This document shows positions 23,061 through 31,658 of a stretch of 41,893 nucleotides of DNA, piece after piece. The stretch is taken from contig JAEPNQ010000027.1 of the NCBI GenBank assembly GCA_017643305.1, positions 1 through 41,893 on the forward strand, written 5' to 3'. The position numbers were made by a program, and so were the translations under genes. Positions within the stretch are counted from its first letter, which is position 1. Each line of letters starts with the position of its first letter. The DNA comes from Marinibacterium sp. GTDB lineage: Bacteria > Pseudomonadota > Alphaproteobacteria > Rhodobacterales > Rhodobacteraceae. The notes under the pieces were generated by a model. It was not told where the DNA came from, did not search any database, and worked only from the letters and a program-made list of their open reading frames with translations.

Positions 23061-24296
23061 CTATCGCGGCTCCAGCCGGGCGCGGCGCACCAAGACCGCC
23101 AGCCCCAGCCAGACCAGCACACCGCCCAGCGCATAACCCGAAAGAACAAGCCGGATTTCGGCCTGAGTCATTGTGGACTGCGCGGCCACCATCAGCGTGG
23201 TTGTCCAGAGTGATCCGGCAAACGCCAGCCGACCGGCAAGGCTCTTGATCGACAGAAAGGTCGCGCGGCTTTCATCCTCCAGATCAAGCTGCGCACGGGC
23301 GAGGATGAATGGCCGGGATAGCGAATCGGGGATCATGCGTGTCAGCAGTAGACCGATCGCGGCGACATGCCCGATCCAGGCCAATCCCGCGATCAGCCCG
23401 ATTTGCAGCGCAAGGGCAAAAAGCAGGGTGGGCGCCAGCCCAAATCCGCGCCGGAGACGCACCGCTCCCCAGGATGCGGCTACCGACAAAACCATCATGG
23501 TCGCCGCGACCAGCCCGCTGATCAGGGGCGCTTCGGACTGCAGTCCGACCCGTTCCAGCGTCAGCAGGATAAAGGGCTGACCGAACACGTAAGGCACATG
23601 GCTGGCAACATACATGGCCACGCTCAAAGCTCCCAACCAAAGCAAAACCGGTTTGCAGAATGCCCGCTTCAGCGACCTGAACAGCGCGATTTCCCCTTGC
23701 TCGGTTGGTACGGTTCCGCGGCGCATGTCCTGGAACAGATATGTCACGCACAACAACGCACTTCCGGCCCCGATACTGGCCACAAATGGCAGCCGGTCCC
23801 AAAGCAAGGCCAGCGCACCGCCGGATGCCGCAGACAATGCCAGGGCGACAAAGCCGAACCGCCAGGCGCGCATTTCCTGAGCCTCGACCTCCGCACTTCG
23901 GTTGTCCGCCTTGAGTGATTCGAACAACACGGCGCTGTCGGTCCCGGAGGCAAAGCTGGTCGCAGCCCCCAGCAGGATCTGGCCCAGCGCGAAAACGGCC
24001 AGCCCGGAACCCATGGAAAACAGAATGGCCGCCAGAAGCGTGGCTGTGGCGGACAGAATCAAGGTGGATCGGCGGCCCAGCCGGTCCGACATGTAGCCCG
24101 AAGGCACCTCCAGCACCGTCGTGGCGACATCATAGATTGCATACAGCAGAATGGCTTCTGCTGCGGACAGGTGATTCTGGAAAAACAGAAACCAAGTGGC
24201 CTGCCAGAACAGCAAGTTTCGCAGGAAACTGTACCAGGGATATAGCCGCACATTTCGCCGCGCAGCGGCTTGAACCTGCGGGTAGGAATTGGACAT
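23061..24296 (-). CDS. MFS transporter
   Basis: A major facilitator superfamily permease of about 411 residues with twelve predicted helices. The loop 2-3 signature appears as PSGYMSDRLGRRSTL (residues ~68-82), typical of drug/metabolite MFS carriers. The substrate is unknown. The start is uncertain: ATG 24296 or an in-frame GTG at 24311; neither has a good Shine-Dalgarno. Its 3' end converges with tldD across a 120-base gap holding only a small imperfect AACTTT/AAAGTT palindrome followed by a T-run near 23002-23009. It is divergent from dprA. Confidence 0.85.
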   Translation of the reverse strand: MSNSYPQVQAAARRNVRLYPWYSFLRNLLFWQATWFLFFQNHLSAAEAILLYAIYDVATTVLEVPSGYMSDRLGRRSTLILSATATLLAAILFSMGSGLAVFALGQILLGAATSFASGTDSAVLFESLKADNRSAEVEAQEMRAWRFGFVALALSAASGGALALLWDRLPFVASIGAGSALLCVTYLFQDMRRGTVPTEQGEIALFRSLKRAFCKPVLLWLGALSVAMYVASHVPYVFGQPFILLTLERVGLQSEAPLISGLVAATMMVLSVAASWGAVRLRRGFGLAPTLLFALALQIGLIAGLAWIGHVAAIGLLLTRMIPDSLSRPFILARAQLDLEDESRATFLSIKSLAGRLAFAGSLWTTTLMVAAQSTMTQAEIRLVLSGYALGGVLVWLGLAVLVRRARLEPR

Positions 24297-24425
24297 GGGC
24301 AGTCGCGACACCTGTGATTTTTGTCAGTCAAACCCGCTTGGTGTGCCGGATTCCAGAAAAATCGCGCTAATTTTGAATCGATTCATCGCCTGTTAACTCC
24401 CTCGGGCCTAAATCGGCCGAGCAGT

Positions 24426-25604
24426 ATGGCGGACCAACCGATGACCGAGACCCAAGTTTCTTCCACTCACCCCCCACTCCCACCCACCACGGAAGAAGAC
24501 CGGTTTGGTTGGCTCCGCCTGCTGCGCTCCCGTAGGGTTGGTGTTTCTACCTTTCACCGGCTTCTGGCGGAACATGGCACAGCGCAAAATGCGCTGGCCG
24601 CACTGCCCGATGTGGCACGTGCCGCCGGTGTCAAGGACTACGAAGTATGTCCGCCCGGCGTGATCGAAGCTGAACTCAAGGCTGCAAAGGCCGCCAAAGC
24701 GCGGCTTTTGTGCCTTGGCTCGGCTGACTACCCGACTGACCTGCAGGATATTTCCGACGCGCCCCCGATGCTGTGGGCAACAGGAAATACCAACCTGCTG
24801 TTGCGCCGGAAGGTAGCGATGGTCGGGGCGCGCAATTCATCATCGCTGGGGACTCGGATGGCGCGGTCACTGGCCAAGGGGCTGGGGGATGCAGGCATTA
24901 CCGTGGTGTCCGGCCTTGCGCGCGGCATTGATACCGCCGCACACATGGCGTCGCTGCCCACGGGCACCATTGCCGTGATGGCAGGCGGGGTGGACGTAAT
25001 CTACCCTGCTGAAAACAGTACGCTGGCGGGTGAAATTCGTGAAACTGGGTTGATCCTCTCCGAACGCCCGATGGGGTTAAACCCGCATTCGCGCGACTTT
25101 CCCCGCAGGAACCGCATCATCTCCGGCCTGTCACAAGCCGTTGTCGTGGTGGAGGCCGCCGCGAAATCCGGCAGTCTCATCACGGCGCGGGACGCTGTCG
25201 ATCAGGGGAGAGAAGTCATGACAGTGCCAGGCCACCCGTTCGATGCGCGGGCGTAGGGTTGCAACATGCTGATCCGTGATGGCGCAGTTCTGGTGCGCGG
25301 GCCTGATGATGTGCTGGCGGGCATGCCGGCGATCATCGATGTGTCGGAACCCGTTGCACCGCTCGCCCAGCCGACGCTGGATCACATGGACATCCCCCAG
25401 CTGCCAGAGCGGCGTAGCCTACGAGAAACCGCGCAATTGCACCAACAGATTCTGAACCAGCTGGGCCCATCACCTATAGCCGAAGACCAGCTGATCCGCG
25501 ATCTATCCGCCCAACCCAGTGACATCGGTCCGGTATCGGTGGATCTGGAGCTGGAAGGACAGATCCGGCGCCAGCCGGGTGGGTTGCTGGCGCGGGTGGT
25601 GTAA
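24426..25604 (+). pseudogene. dprA: dprA (DNA-processing protein A) interrupted by an in-frame TAG
   Basis: DprA protects incoming single-stranded DNA and loads RecA during natural transformation. Codons 1-276 (24426-25253) give the SAM-like N-terminal part and most of the Rossmann domain, including MVGARNSSSLGTRMA, VSGLARGIDTAAH, GGVDVIYPAENSTL and PGHPFDARA. A TAG at 25254-25256 then interrupts. The same frame continues without any shift as GCNMLIRDGAVLVRGPDDVL and the C-terminal winged-helix domain, ending at TAA-free TAA/stop 25602-25604. Homologues usually read A-(S/G/A)-GCN at the break, so TCG to TAG is the likely single change. Reinitiation at ATG 25266 is possible (AGGG seven bases upstream) but would split the Rossmann fold. 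ATG 24426 has only weak ribosome-site support. Confidence 0.85.
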
Positions 25605-26220
25605 CCCTCGGGCGCAGGTCTGTGACCGCGGCACGCGTCCTGGCACGCCTCTGGTATGTCACCACGCCAAACCTCGCAGATTGGAGCCCAGATGGGCCAC
25701 ATATCGGTTTTCCCGATGGCCTAGTGCACCGAGACGCAGGTGCCCGCCAACTTTCGGAACAGCGCCTGCATAGATACGCTATCCATAAAGGACGGGCCCA
25801 GTTCCCCCGGCAGGCGCCGGGGGTCGTGCGCAGGTCGATATTCGAGCCGCCTGGACGTTACGGTGCTACTGCGGCACCAGTCAGATCGCCGTGTACCCAA
25901 AAATCGAACACGACAAATAGCACCGGCATACCCAGCGTTCATTCCGCATGCGGACAAATTGCGTCCATAAAATCATTGTGGGTCTTGGCGCCCGGCACGA
26001 ACATTTCCTACGCCCATCGTAACACAGGCATCGGGACTGGCGCGGCCAGAGACACCGCTCTTGCAAGAACCAACAGGTTGCGCATGGCACTTACCAATCG
26101 GACCTGTTGAATTGCTGTCAAATTGCCGGACTCCAAACCGGATTGACAATCCGCACTTGCACACCACATGTTCCCCCGCCATAGAACGCGCCGTTCATTA
26201 GATAAGAGGTTTTGAGCTAA
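25605..26220. other. 616-base gene-free stretch between dprA and topA
   Basis: No convincing coding frame on either strand; the ORFs present (for example 25622-26110 plus, 25721-25957 minus) have Arg/Cys-rich, non-protein-like translations. The stretch contains a perfect 8-bp hairpin CCCCCGGC/GCCGGGGG (25804-25823) without a T-tract and an inverted repeat close to topA (26116-26148). A minus-strand piece near 26010-25890 reads MFVPGAKTHNDFMDAICPH before a stop and could be decayed coding sequence, but I cannot assign it. Confidence 0.45.
26116..26148 (+). promoter_or_regulatory. Inverted repeat and possible promoter upstream of topA
   Basis: TGTCAA (26116-26121) with CCGG (26126-26129) is mirrored by CCGG (26138-26141) and TTGACA (26143-26148). 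The right arm is a perfect -35 hexamer; a weak -10 (CATGTT, 3/6) lies 18 bases on. The structure could be an operator overlapping the -35 of the topA promoter. Confidence 0.35.
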
Positions 26221-28779
26221 ATGCCTGTCGTCGTTGTCGAATCCCCGGCCAAAGCCAAGACCATCAATAAATATCTCGGCCCCAATTACACCGTGCTGGC
26301 CTCTTATGGCCACGTGCGTGACCTTCCGCCCAAGGACGGATCGGTCGACACTGAACACGGGTTCGACATGAAATGGGAGGTTGGCGCGGACAGCCGCAAA
26401 CATGTCAAAGCCATCGCCGATGCACTGGCCGAAGACGGTGAACTGATCCTCGCAACTGACCCCGACCGCGAAGGTGAAGCGATCTCCTGGCATCTTCAGG
26501 AGGCGCTGACCAAGCGTCGGTCGATCAAGAAAACCACTCCTGTCAGCCGCGTGACATTCAACGCCATCACCCGCGATGCGGTGACCGAAGCGATGAAGAA
26601 CCCGCGCGATGTAGATACCGCGCTTGTCGAAGCTTACCTAGCGCGCCGTGCACTGGACTATCTGGTGGGTTTCAACCTTTCGCCTGTCCTGTGGCGAAAA
26701 TTGCCGGGCGCGCGAAGTGCAGGCCGGGTCCAATCGGTTTGCCTGCGCCTCATCGTCGAACGCGAGATGGAGATCGAAGCGTTCAATCCGCGCGAATACT
26801 GGTCGATCAAGGCGCTTTTGCGTACGCCGCGGGGCCAGGAATACGAAGCGCGCCTGACCGTGCTGGCCGGCAAAAAGCTGGACCGCTACGACATCGAAAA
26901 CGAAACCCAAGCCGAAATAGCGGTGCAGGCGATCACCTCCCGAGATCTGGCGGTCAAATCGGTCGAAGCGAAACCTGCCAACCGGAACCCAGCCGCGCCG
27001 TTCATGACGTCGACACTTCAGCAGGAAGCCAGCCGCAAATTCGGCATGGGCGCACGCCAGACGATGAGCGCAGCGCAGCGACTGTATGAAGCCGGGCACA
27101 TCACCTACATGAGGACCGACGGGATAGATATGGCCCCCGAAGCGGTTGAGGATGCGCGCGTTGCCATCGCGGCGCGGTATGGAAAGGATTACGTCCCCTC
27201 CAGCCCCCGCGTTTACAAGAATAAGGCAAAAAATGCGCAGGAAGCGCATGAGTGTATCCGCCCCACCAACATGTCGGCGGATACGGACAGCCTGAACCTG
27301 AAAGATGCCGACCAGAACAAGCTATATGACCTAATCTGGAAACGCACCCTTGCCTGCCAGATGGAAGCCGCGCGGCTGGAACGCACTACGGTGGATGTAA
27401 CCAGCGCCGATGGCCAGATAGAACTGCGCGCCACCGGTCAGGTCGTTTTGTTCGATGGGTTCCTCCGCATATACGAGGAAGGCCGTGATGACGCGGTTGT
27501 GGATGACGACGACAAGCGCCTGCCACAGATCATGCAGGGCGATCCGGCCGACAAGCGGTCAATCACGCCCGAGCAGCATTTCACACAGCCGCCGCCGCGC
27601 TATACCGAAGCGACGCTGGTCAAGAAGATGGAAGAGCTAGGCATCGGTCGCCCGTCCACCTATGCCAGTATCGTCACCACGATTCAGGACCGGGAATATG
27701 TCCGCAAGGAACAGAACCGGCTGATCCCGGAAGACAAAGGGCGCATTGTCACCGTCTTCCTGCTGAACTTCTTTCGCAAATATGTTGGCTACGAATTTAC
27801 CGCAAACCTCGAAGAAGAGCTGGACACGATCAGCGCGGGCGCACTGGACTACAAGGATGTGCTGGGCCGGTTCTGGCGCGATTTTTCATCGTCGATTGCG
27901 GAAACCTCCGATTTGCGGATAGCCGAGGTGCTGGATGTCCTAGATGATGCTCTGTCGGATCAGCTTTATCCCCCGCGCGAAGACGGGTCCGATCCGCGCA
28001 TCTGTCCAAAATGTGGGGCTGGGAAACTGCACCTCAAGACGTCTCGCACGGGCGGCTTCGTGGGCTGCGGGAACTACCCGGAATGCACTTATACTCGCCC
28101 GATCGCCGGTGAGGGCGCGGACGGGGATGAACGGGTGTTGGGCGAAGACGCCGGGGATGAGATCTGGCTGAAATCCGGTCGTTTTGGGCCATATGTGCAA
28201 CGCGGCGAACCCACACCGGAAAACAAGAAACCCCCGCGCGCCTCCCTGCCACGTGGCTGGGATAAGGATGCGATGGACCTAGAAAAGGCGCTGACGCTGC
28301 TCAGCCTGCCGCGTATGATCGGTACGCATCCGGAAGGGGGCGACATCAGCTCCAACTTTGGGCGGTTCGGGCCATACATAATGCACAAGGGCCCAGCAGA
28401 TGCGAAACCCGTTTACGTCAATCTTAAGGACCCGAACGACGTGTTCGAGATCGGCATGAACCGCGCGGTGGAGATGCTGGCAGAAAAACGTGCCAATCCT
28501 GGCCGCGGGCGCGGGGCGGCGGCCAAGCCGTTGCGGGAATTGGGCCCGCACCCGGATGACGGCGAACCGGTCAACGTCATGGAAGGCCGCTATGGCCCCT
28601 ACATAAAATGGGGCAAAGTGAACGCCACGCTGACCAAAGAAACCGAACCAGGATCCGTCACGATGGAAAAGGCACTGGCGCTGGTAGCCGAGAAAGCCGC
28701 CAAAAAAGGCACGCGCAAAAAGGCCGCACCGAAAAAGGCAACAGCGAAGAAAACCGCTGCCAAGAAAAAGGCGTCCTGA
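26221..28779 (+). CDS. topA: DNA topoisomerase I
   Basis: An 852-residue type IA topoisomerase that relaxes negative supercoils. Order: TOPRIM domain from VVVESPAKAKTI at the N-terminus with the metal site ATDPDREGEAISWH; the cleavage/strand-passage domain with the catalytic Tyr296 in ITYMRTDG; the motif GIGRPSTYASI; a zinc finger with the pattern CPKC...CGNYPEC around residues 598-621; two further topo C-terminal repeats (RFGPYVQRGE, RFGPYIMHKG, RYGPYIKWG); and a Lys/Ala-rich basic tail (KKAxAKK type) from about 820. The tail is common in Alphaproteobacteria and probably aids DNA binding. RBS AAGAGG lies about eight bases upstream. Intact and of normal length. Confidence 0.97.
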   Translation: MPVVVVESPAKAKTINKYLGPNYTVLASYGHVRDLPPKDGSVDTEHGFDMKWEVGADSRKHVKAIADALAEDGELILATDPDREGEAISWHLQEALTKRRSIKKTTPVSRVTFNAITRDAVTEAMKNPRDVDTALVEAYLARRALDYLVGFNLSPVLWRKLPGARSAGRVQSVCLRLIVEREMEIEAFNPREYWSIKALLRTPRGQEYEARLTVLAGKKLDRYDIENETQAEIAVQAITSRDLAVKSVEAKPANRNPAAPFMTSTLQQEASRKFGMGARQTMSAAQRLYEAGHITYMRTDGIDMAPEAVEDARVAIAARYGKDYVPSSPRVYKNKAKNAQEAHECIRPTNMSADTDSLNLKDADQNKLYDLIWKRTLACQMEAARLERTTVDVTSADGQIELRATGQVVLFDGFLRIYEEGRDDAVVDDDDKRLPQIMQGDPADKRSITPEQHFTQPPPRYTEATLVKKMEELGIGRPSTYASIVTTIQDREYVRKEQNRLIPEDKGRIVTVFLLNFFRKYVGYEFTANLEEELDTISAGALDYKDVLGRFWRDFSSSIAETSDLRIAEVLDVLDDALSDQLYPPREDGSDPRICPKCGAGKLHLKTSRTGGFVGCGNYPECTYTRPIAGEGADGDERVLGEDAGDEIWLKSGRFGPYVQRGEPTPENKKPPRASLPRGWDKDAMDLEKALTLLSLPRMIGTHPEGGDISSNFGRFGPYIMHKGPADAKPVYVNLKDPNDVFEIGMNRAVEMLAEKRANPGRGRGAAAKPLRELGPHPDDGEPVNVMEGRYGPYIKWGKVNATLTKETEPGSVTMEKALALVAEKAAKKGTRKKAAPKKATAKKTAAKKKAS

Positions 28780-28817
28780 ACCACGCCCTTTTCCTCTTGC
28801 CCGAAATATCCCGGGGG

Positions 28818-28865
28818 TGTGGGGGCTGGCCCCCAACCTCGCTATCCTAACGGCAGCCCCCCACA
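28818..28865 (+). repeat. GC-rich element with two mutually exclusive hairpins between topA and scoA
   Basis: TGGGGG-CTGG-CCCCCA (28820-28835) forms a tight 6-bp stem with a four-base loop. The same left arm, TGTGGGGGCTG (28818-28828), can instead pair with CAGCCCCCCACA (28854-28865) to make an 11-bp stem with one bulged C. The preceding CCCGAAATATCCCGGGGG is of a kind I remember as recurring between genes in Rhodobacteraceae, so this may be a dispersed REP-like repeat that doubles as the topA terminator. No T-tract follows. Confidence 0.5.
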
Positions 28866-28924
28866 TTGACTCCGCAGCAACGCGGCGTAAAACCCGTTCG
28901 CAGATCCGAACCGGAGGACCATCT

Positions 28925-29629
28925 ATGAAAAAAGTCTATGCCAGCGCCGCTGAGGCCCTGGAAGGCGTGTTGAAAGACGACATGCTGATCGCAGCCGGCG
29001 GCTTTGGCCTGTGCGGGATTCCAGAACTGCTTTTGCAAGCGATCAAGGAAAGTGGGGTCAAGAACCTGACCTTTGCGTCCAACAATGCTGGCGTTGACGA
29101 TTTCGGTATCGGGATCTTGTTGCAGACCAAGCAGGTCAGCAAGATGATCTCCTCTTATGTTGGGGAAAACGCGGAATTCATGCGCCAATACCTGTCGGGT
29201 GAGCTGGAACTGGAATTCAACCCTCAGGGCACGCTGGCCGAACGCATGCGCGCCGGTGGCTGCGGTATCCCAGGGTTTTACACCAAGACCGGCGTGGGCA
29301 CGGTGATTGCCGAGGGCAAGGAACACAAGGAATTTGGCGGGGAAACCTATATCCTCGAAGAAGGCATCTTTGCTGACCTGTCTATCGTGAAAGCTTGGAA
29401 AGCCGATGACACCGGTAACCTCGTGTTCCGCAAGACCGCACGCAACTTCAACCCGCCTGCCGCCATGTGCGGCAAGATCTGCGTGGCCGAGGTCGAAGAG
29501 ATCGTGCCGCGCGGCAGCCTGGACCCAGACAGCATCCACTTGCCGGGCATCTACGTGCACCGCCTGATCCAGGGTGAGCACGAAAAACGCATTGAACAAC
29601 GCACCACACGCAAGCGGGAGGAAGCCTGA
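28925..29629 (+). CDS. scoA: 3-oxoacid CoA-transferase, alpha subunit
   Basis: A 234-residue alpha subunit of a succinyl-CoA:3-ketoacid (acetoacetate) CoA-transferase, which activates acetoacetate by moving CoA from succinyl-CoA, part of ketone-body and PHB use. GGFGLCGIPE at residues 25-34 is the CoA-transferase family 1 signature; ITSNNAGVDDFGIG-like sequence (ASNNAGVDDFGIG), GGCGIPGFYT and RGSLDPDSIHLPGIYV are hallmarks of the ScoA/OXCT type. Start 28925 has GGAGG at 28913-28917. The stop overlaps the start of the beta subunit by one base (TGATG), ensuring balanced synthesis. Confidence 0.95.
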   Translation: MKKVYASAAEALEGVLKDDMLIAAGGFGLCGIPELLLQAIKESGVKNLTFASNNAGVDDFGIGILLQTKQVSKMISSYVGENAEFMRQYLSGELELEFNPQGTLAERMRAGGCGIPGFYTKTGVGTVIAEGKEHKEFGGETYILEEGIFADLSIVKAWKADDTGNLVFRKTARNFNPPAAMCGKICVAEVEEIVPRGSLDPDSIHLPGIYVHRLIQGEHEKRIEQRTTRKREEA

Positions 29630-30252
29630 TGCCCTGGGATCGCAATCAGATGGCCGCGCGCGCGGCGGAAGAACTGGAAGACGGCATGTATGTGAACCTC
29701 GGCATCGGAATCCCGACGCTCGTGGCGAACTATGTGGGCGACAAGGACATCACCCTACAGTCCGAAAACGGCATGCTGGGCATGGGCCCGTTCCCGTATG
29801 AGGGTGACGAAGACCCGGACCTGATCAACGCAGGCAAACAGACCGTCACCGAACTGGGCCGTACGTCTTACTTCGACAGCGCCACCAGCTTTGGTATGAT
29901 CCGTGGTGGCAAGATCGCAGCAGCGATTCTTGGTGCGATGGAAGTCGCGCAAAACGGGGATCTCGCCAACTGGATGATCCCCGGCAAGCTCGTCAAAGGC
30001 ATGGGCGGTGCGATGGATCTGGTCGCCGGTGTGGGCCGCGTGGTTGTCGTGATGGACCACCAGAACAAGCATGGCGACTCTAAGGTTCTGAAGGAATGCA
30101 CGCTGCCGCTGACTGGCGCGGGCGTTGTCGACCGGATCATTACCAATCTAGGTGTTCTAGATGTTACCCCGGACGGGCTGAAGATCGTTCAACTGGCTGA
30201 CGGCGTCAGCGAAGAGGACATGCGCGCCGCGACCGAGGCCACCATCGTGTGA
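29629..30252 (+). CDS. scoB: 3-oxoacid CoA-transferase, beta subunit
   Basis: A 207-residue beta subunit carrying the catalytic Glu46 in SENGMLGMG (residues 45-53), which forms the enzyme-CoA thioester. Other signatures are YVNLGIGIPTL at 21-31 and the block AMDLVAGVGRVVVVMDH in the C-terminal half. Together with ScoA it makes the heteromeric enzyme equivalent to the fused mitochondrial SCOT. A terminator for this pair lies just downstream (30310-30339), inside the 3' end of the convergent lytic transglycosylase gene. Confidence 0.95.
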   Translation: MPWDRNQMAARAAEELEDGMYVNLGIGIPTLVANYVGDKDITLQSENGMLGMGPFPYEGDEDPDLINAGKQTVTELGRTSYFDSATSFGMIRGGKIAAAILGAMEVAQNGDLANWMIPGKLVKGMGGAMDLVAGVGRVVVVMDHQNKHGDSKVLKECTLPLTGAGVVDRIITNLGVLDVTPDGLKIVQLADGVSEEDMRAATEATIV

Positions 30253-30285
30253 GACAAATGACGGAACCGTTACAGGGTCCAGGCG

Positions 30286-31098
30286 TCAATTCATTGCTGC
30301 GAAGACACAGCCGTCCGAGATCAACTCGGGCGGCGTTTTACATAAGCCTCTTGCGACCTGGAACGCGGATAGGACTTTGGGCACATAATCCCGCGTTTCC
30401 GCATAGGGTGGCACGCCCCCGTGGCTGCGCACGGAGCCTTCACCCGCGTTGTACCCGGCCAGAACCAGAATTGGGTCGTTTTCGAATTCTTTCATCAGCC
30501 AGTTCAGGTACTGCACGCCCCCTGCGATATTTTCGCCCGGCGACAGGGCATCTTCCACGCCGAACCGGTCAGCCGTATTGGGCATCAATTGCATCAGCCC
30601 CTGCGCCCCTGCCCCGCTGACGGCATCCGGACGACCAGAGGATTCCACCGCAATCACCGCCAGCACCAATGCTGGCGAAACCTGCGTTCCCACGGTCGAG
30701 GTGAGAATCGGGATGCCGTTTTCCATCGCGATGTTTTGCAAATCCTGTAACCGAGGCGCAGCGACATTGCCCTTGGTGGCCAAAGTTTGCAGAGCGACGT
30801 CCAGACGACCGGGTCTGCTGCTGGTCAGCTCGGGTGAAATGGTATCCCAGAACCATTTATAGCGCCCCGGAGACGCCGGTTTGCCTGTTGCGCCTTCTTC
30901 CTTGGCAGCCGCGACCGGTGCTGGTTTCTGCGCCTCTGGGTCGATTTGGACGTTGATGCGGTTGGTGCTGCCGGGCTTTGGTGGCCTCACGCGTTTGGCG
31001 CTGAATTCAGGAAACGGTTTGGGTCCTGCCTCTGCCCAAGGCGCACACAGGGCTGCCAATACCCCCAAGGTCGCGAAGATCCGCGTTCTCATCTGCAT
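30286..31098 (-). CDS. Lytic transglycosylase (SLT domain), exported
   Basis: A 270-residue exported muramidase-like enzyme that cleaves peptidoglycan with 1,6-anhydro ring formation. It has a signal peptide (to about residue 24, ending EAG/AEA), a Pro/Lys-rich linker (30-80), and an SLT domain of family 1: catalytic Glu152 in VIAVESSGRPD, AGAQGLMQLMP at 164-173, NIAGGVQYLNWL and LAGYNAGEGSV. It may assist cell-wall remodelling, including passage of the pilus machinery whose locus begins upstream and divergently at 31444, but that link is only positional. Alternative start at residue 3 (31092) is equally possible. Confidence 0.92.
   Translation of the reverse strand: MQMRTRIFATLGVLAALCAPWAEAGPKPFPEFSAKRVRPPKPGSTNRINVQIDPEAQKPAPVAAAKEEGATGKPASPGRYKWFWDTISPELTSSRPGRLDVALQTLATKGNVAAPRLQDLQNIAMENGIPILTSTVGTQVSPALVLAVIAVESSGRPDAVSGAGAQGLMQLMPNTADRFGVEDALSPGENIAGGVQYLNWLMKEFENDPILVLAGYNAGEGSVRSHGGVPPYAETRDYVPKVLSAFQVARGLCKTPPELISDGCVFAAMN
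30310..30339 (+). terminator. Rho-independent terminator of scoAB, inside the convergent gene's 3' end
   Basis: GCCGTCCGAG (30310-30319) and CTCGGGCGGC (30325-30334) pair over ten bases with one G-U wobble and a five-base loop, followed by GTTTTA. It serves the plus strand, yet lies within the last codons of the minus-strand transglycosylase gene (stop at 30286). Confidence 0.65.
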
Positions 31099-31443
31099 GC
31101 CTCTTAGCTATTTTTTACTTCTGTCGCGCAAATCGGCCCTCAAAACCAGTTTTTCCGGTCGATTTCGCCACAAATTGGCTCAATTTTGTGGGAAATTCAG
31201 CAATTTCGCCACAGGACATCCAGCGAGATTAGATTTTTAATATAACAAATTCAGGTTGTTACGAAATTTTCTCGTAAAAAGTGAAATTTTGTGCGAATTT
31301 CCCTTTTCCCGCCTAATTTCTGCCACGGGGCTCAGGATATTTACGACCAACCGCGGCGGACATGAGCCAACAGAGAGAGACGGCTCAGACATACGAACGA
31401 CGAGGTTGTTACGAAGCTTAGAGATCCTTTGGAGGGACATACA
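31099..31443 (+). promoter_or_regulatory. AT-rich, repeat-rich control region ahead of the tad locus
   Basis: A 345-base gap without a plausible gene. It contains a 13-bp direct repeat AGGTTGTTACGAA at 31253-31265 and 31403-31415, the first overlapping an inverted repeat TTACGA-N7-TCGTAA (31259-31277). ATTTCGCCACA occurs at 31162-31172 and 31203-31213, with a relaxed copy ATTTCTGCCAC at 31316-31326, and inverted look-alikes near 31184 and 31285. The composition is clearly more AT-rich than its surroundings. TATAAC at 31241-31246 is a possible -10. The repeats look like regulator sites controlling the pilin genes and perhaps the divergent transglycosylase. Confidence 0.5.
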
Positions 31444-31623
31444 ATGATCAAGTTCATCAAGAATTTCCGTAAAGACGAAGATGGCGCAGTGACCGTTGAC
31501 TGGGTTGTGCTGACCGCAGCTGTTGTTGCTCTGGCCGGCGCCGCATACGGCTCCATCCAGTCCGGCTCTTCGGACCTGACCAGCTCGACCGGCGACTTCA
31601 TCAGCGGCAAGGCACATTCCTAA
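31444..31623 (+). CDS. Flp-type (type IVb) pilin, first copy
   Basis: A 59-residue prepilin. It has a short basic leader ending in KDEDG14, a predicted prepilin-peptidase cut between Gly14 and Ala15, and a hydrophobic stretch starting AVTVDWVVLTAAVVALAGAA that forms the N-terminal pilin helix, followed by a small Ser/Gly-rich tail. In Flp pilins the mature chain usually has Glu5-Tyr6; here these are Asp19 and Trp20. Strong RBS GGAGGG at 31431-31436, seven bases before ATG 31444. It is followed by a rho-independent terminator and then a paralogue. Expected to be the major subunit because of the strong RBS and first position. Confidence 0.85.
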   Translation: MIKFIKNFRKDEDGAVTVDWVVLTAAVVALAGAAYGSIQSGSSDLTSSTGDFISGKAHS

Positions 31624-31658
31624 GCCCTGACCAAAAGTTCGGTTAAGTGACGATAGGG

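Noticed and set aside
25622-26110. Possible transposase or other gene remnant between dprA and topA
   Set aside because: No terminal inverted repeats, target duplications or DDE-type motifs; translations in all frames are unconvincing.
31081-31120. CtrA-like box (TTAG-N7-TTAC) near the transglycosylase start
   Set aside because: Only a partial match to TTAA-N7-TTAAC, in an AT-rich stretch where such matches are expected by chance.
31256-31447. 63-codon ORF in the pilin leader
   Set aside because: It overlaps the repeats and the pilin ribosome site and has no similarity or ribosome site of its own.
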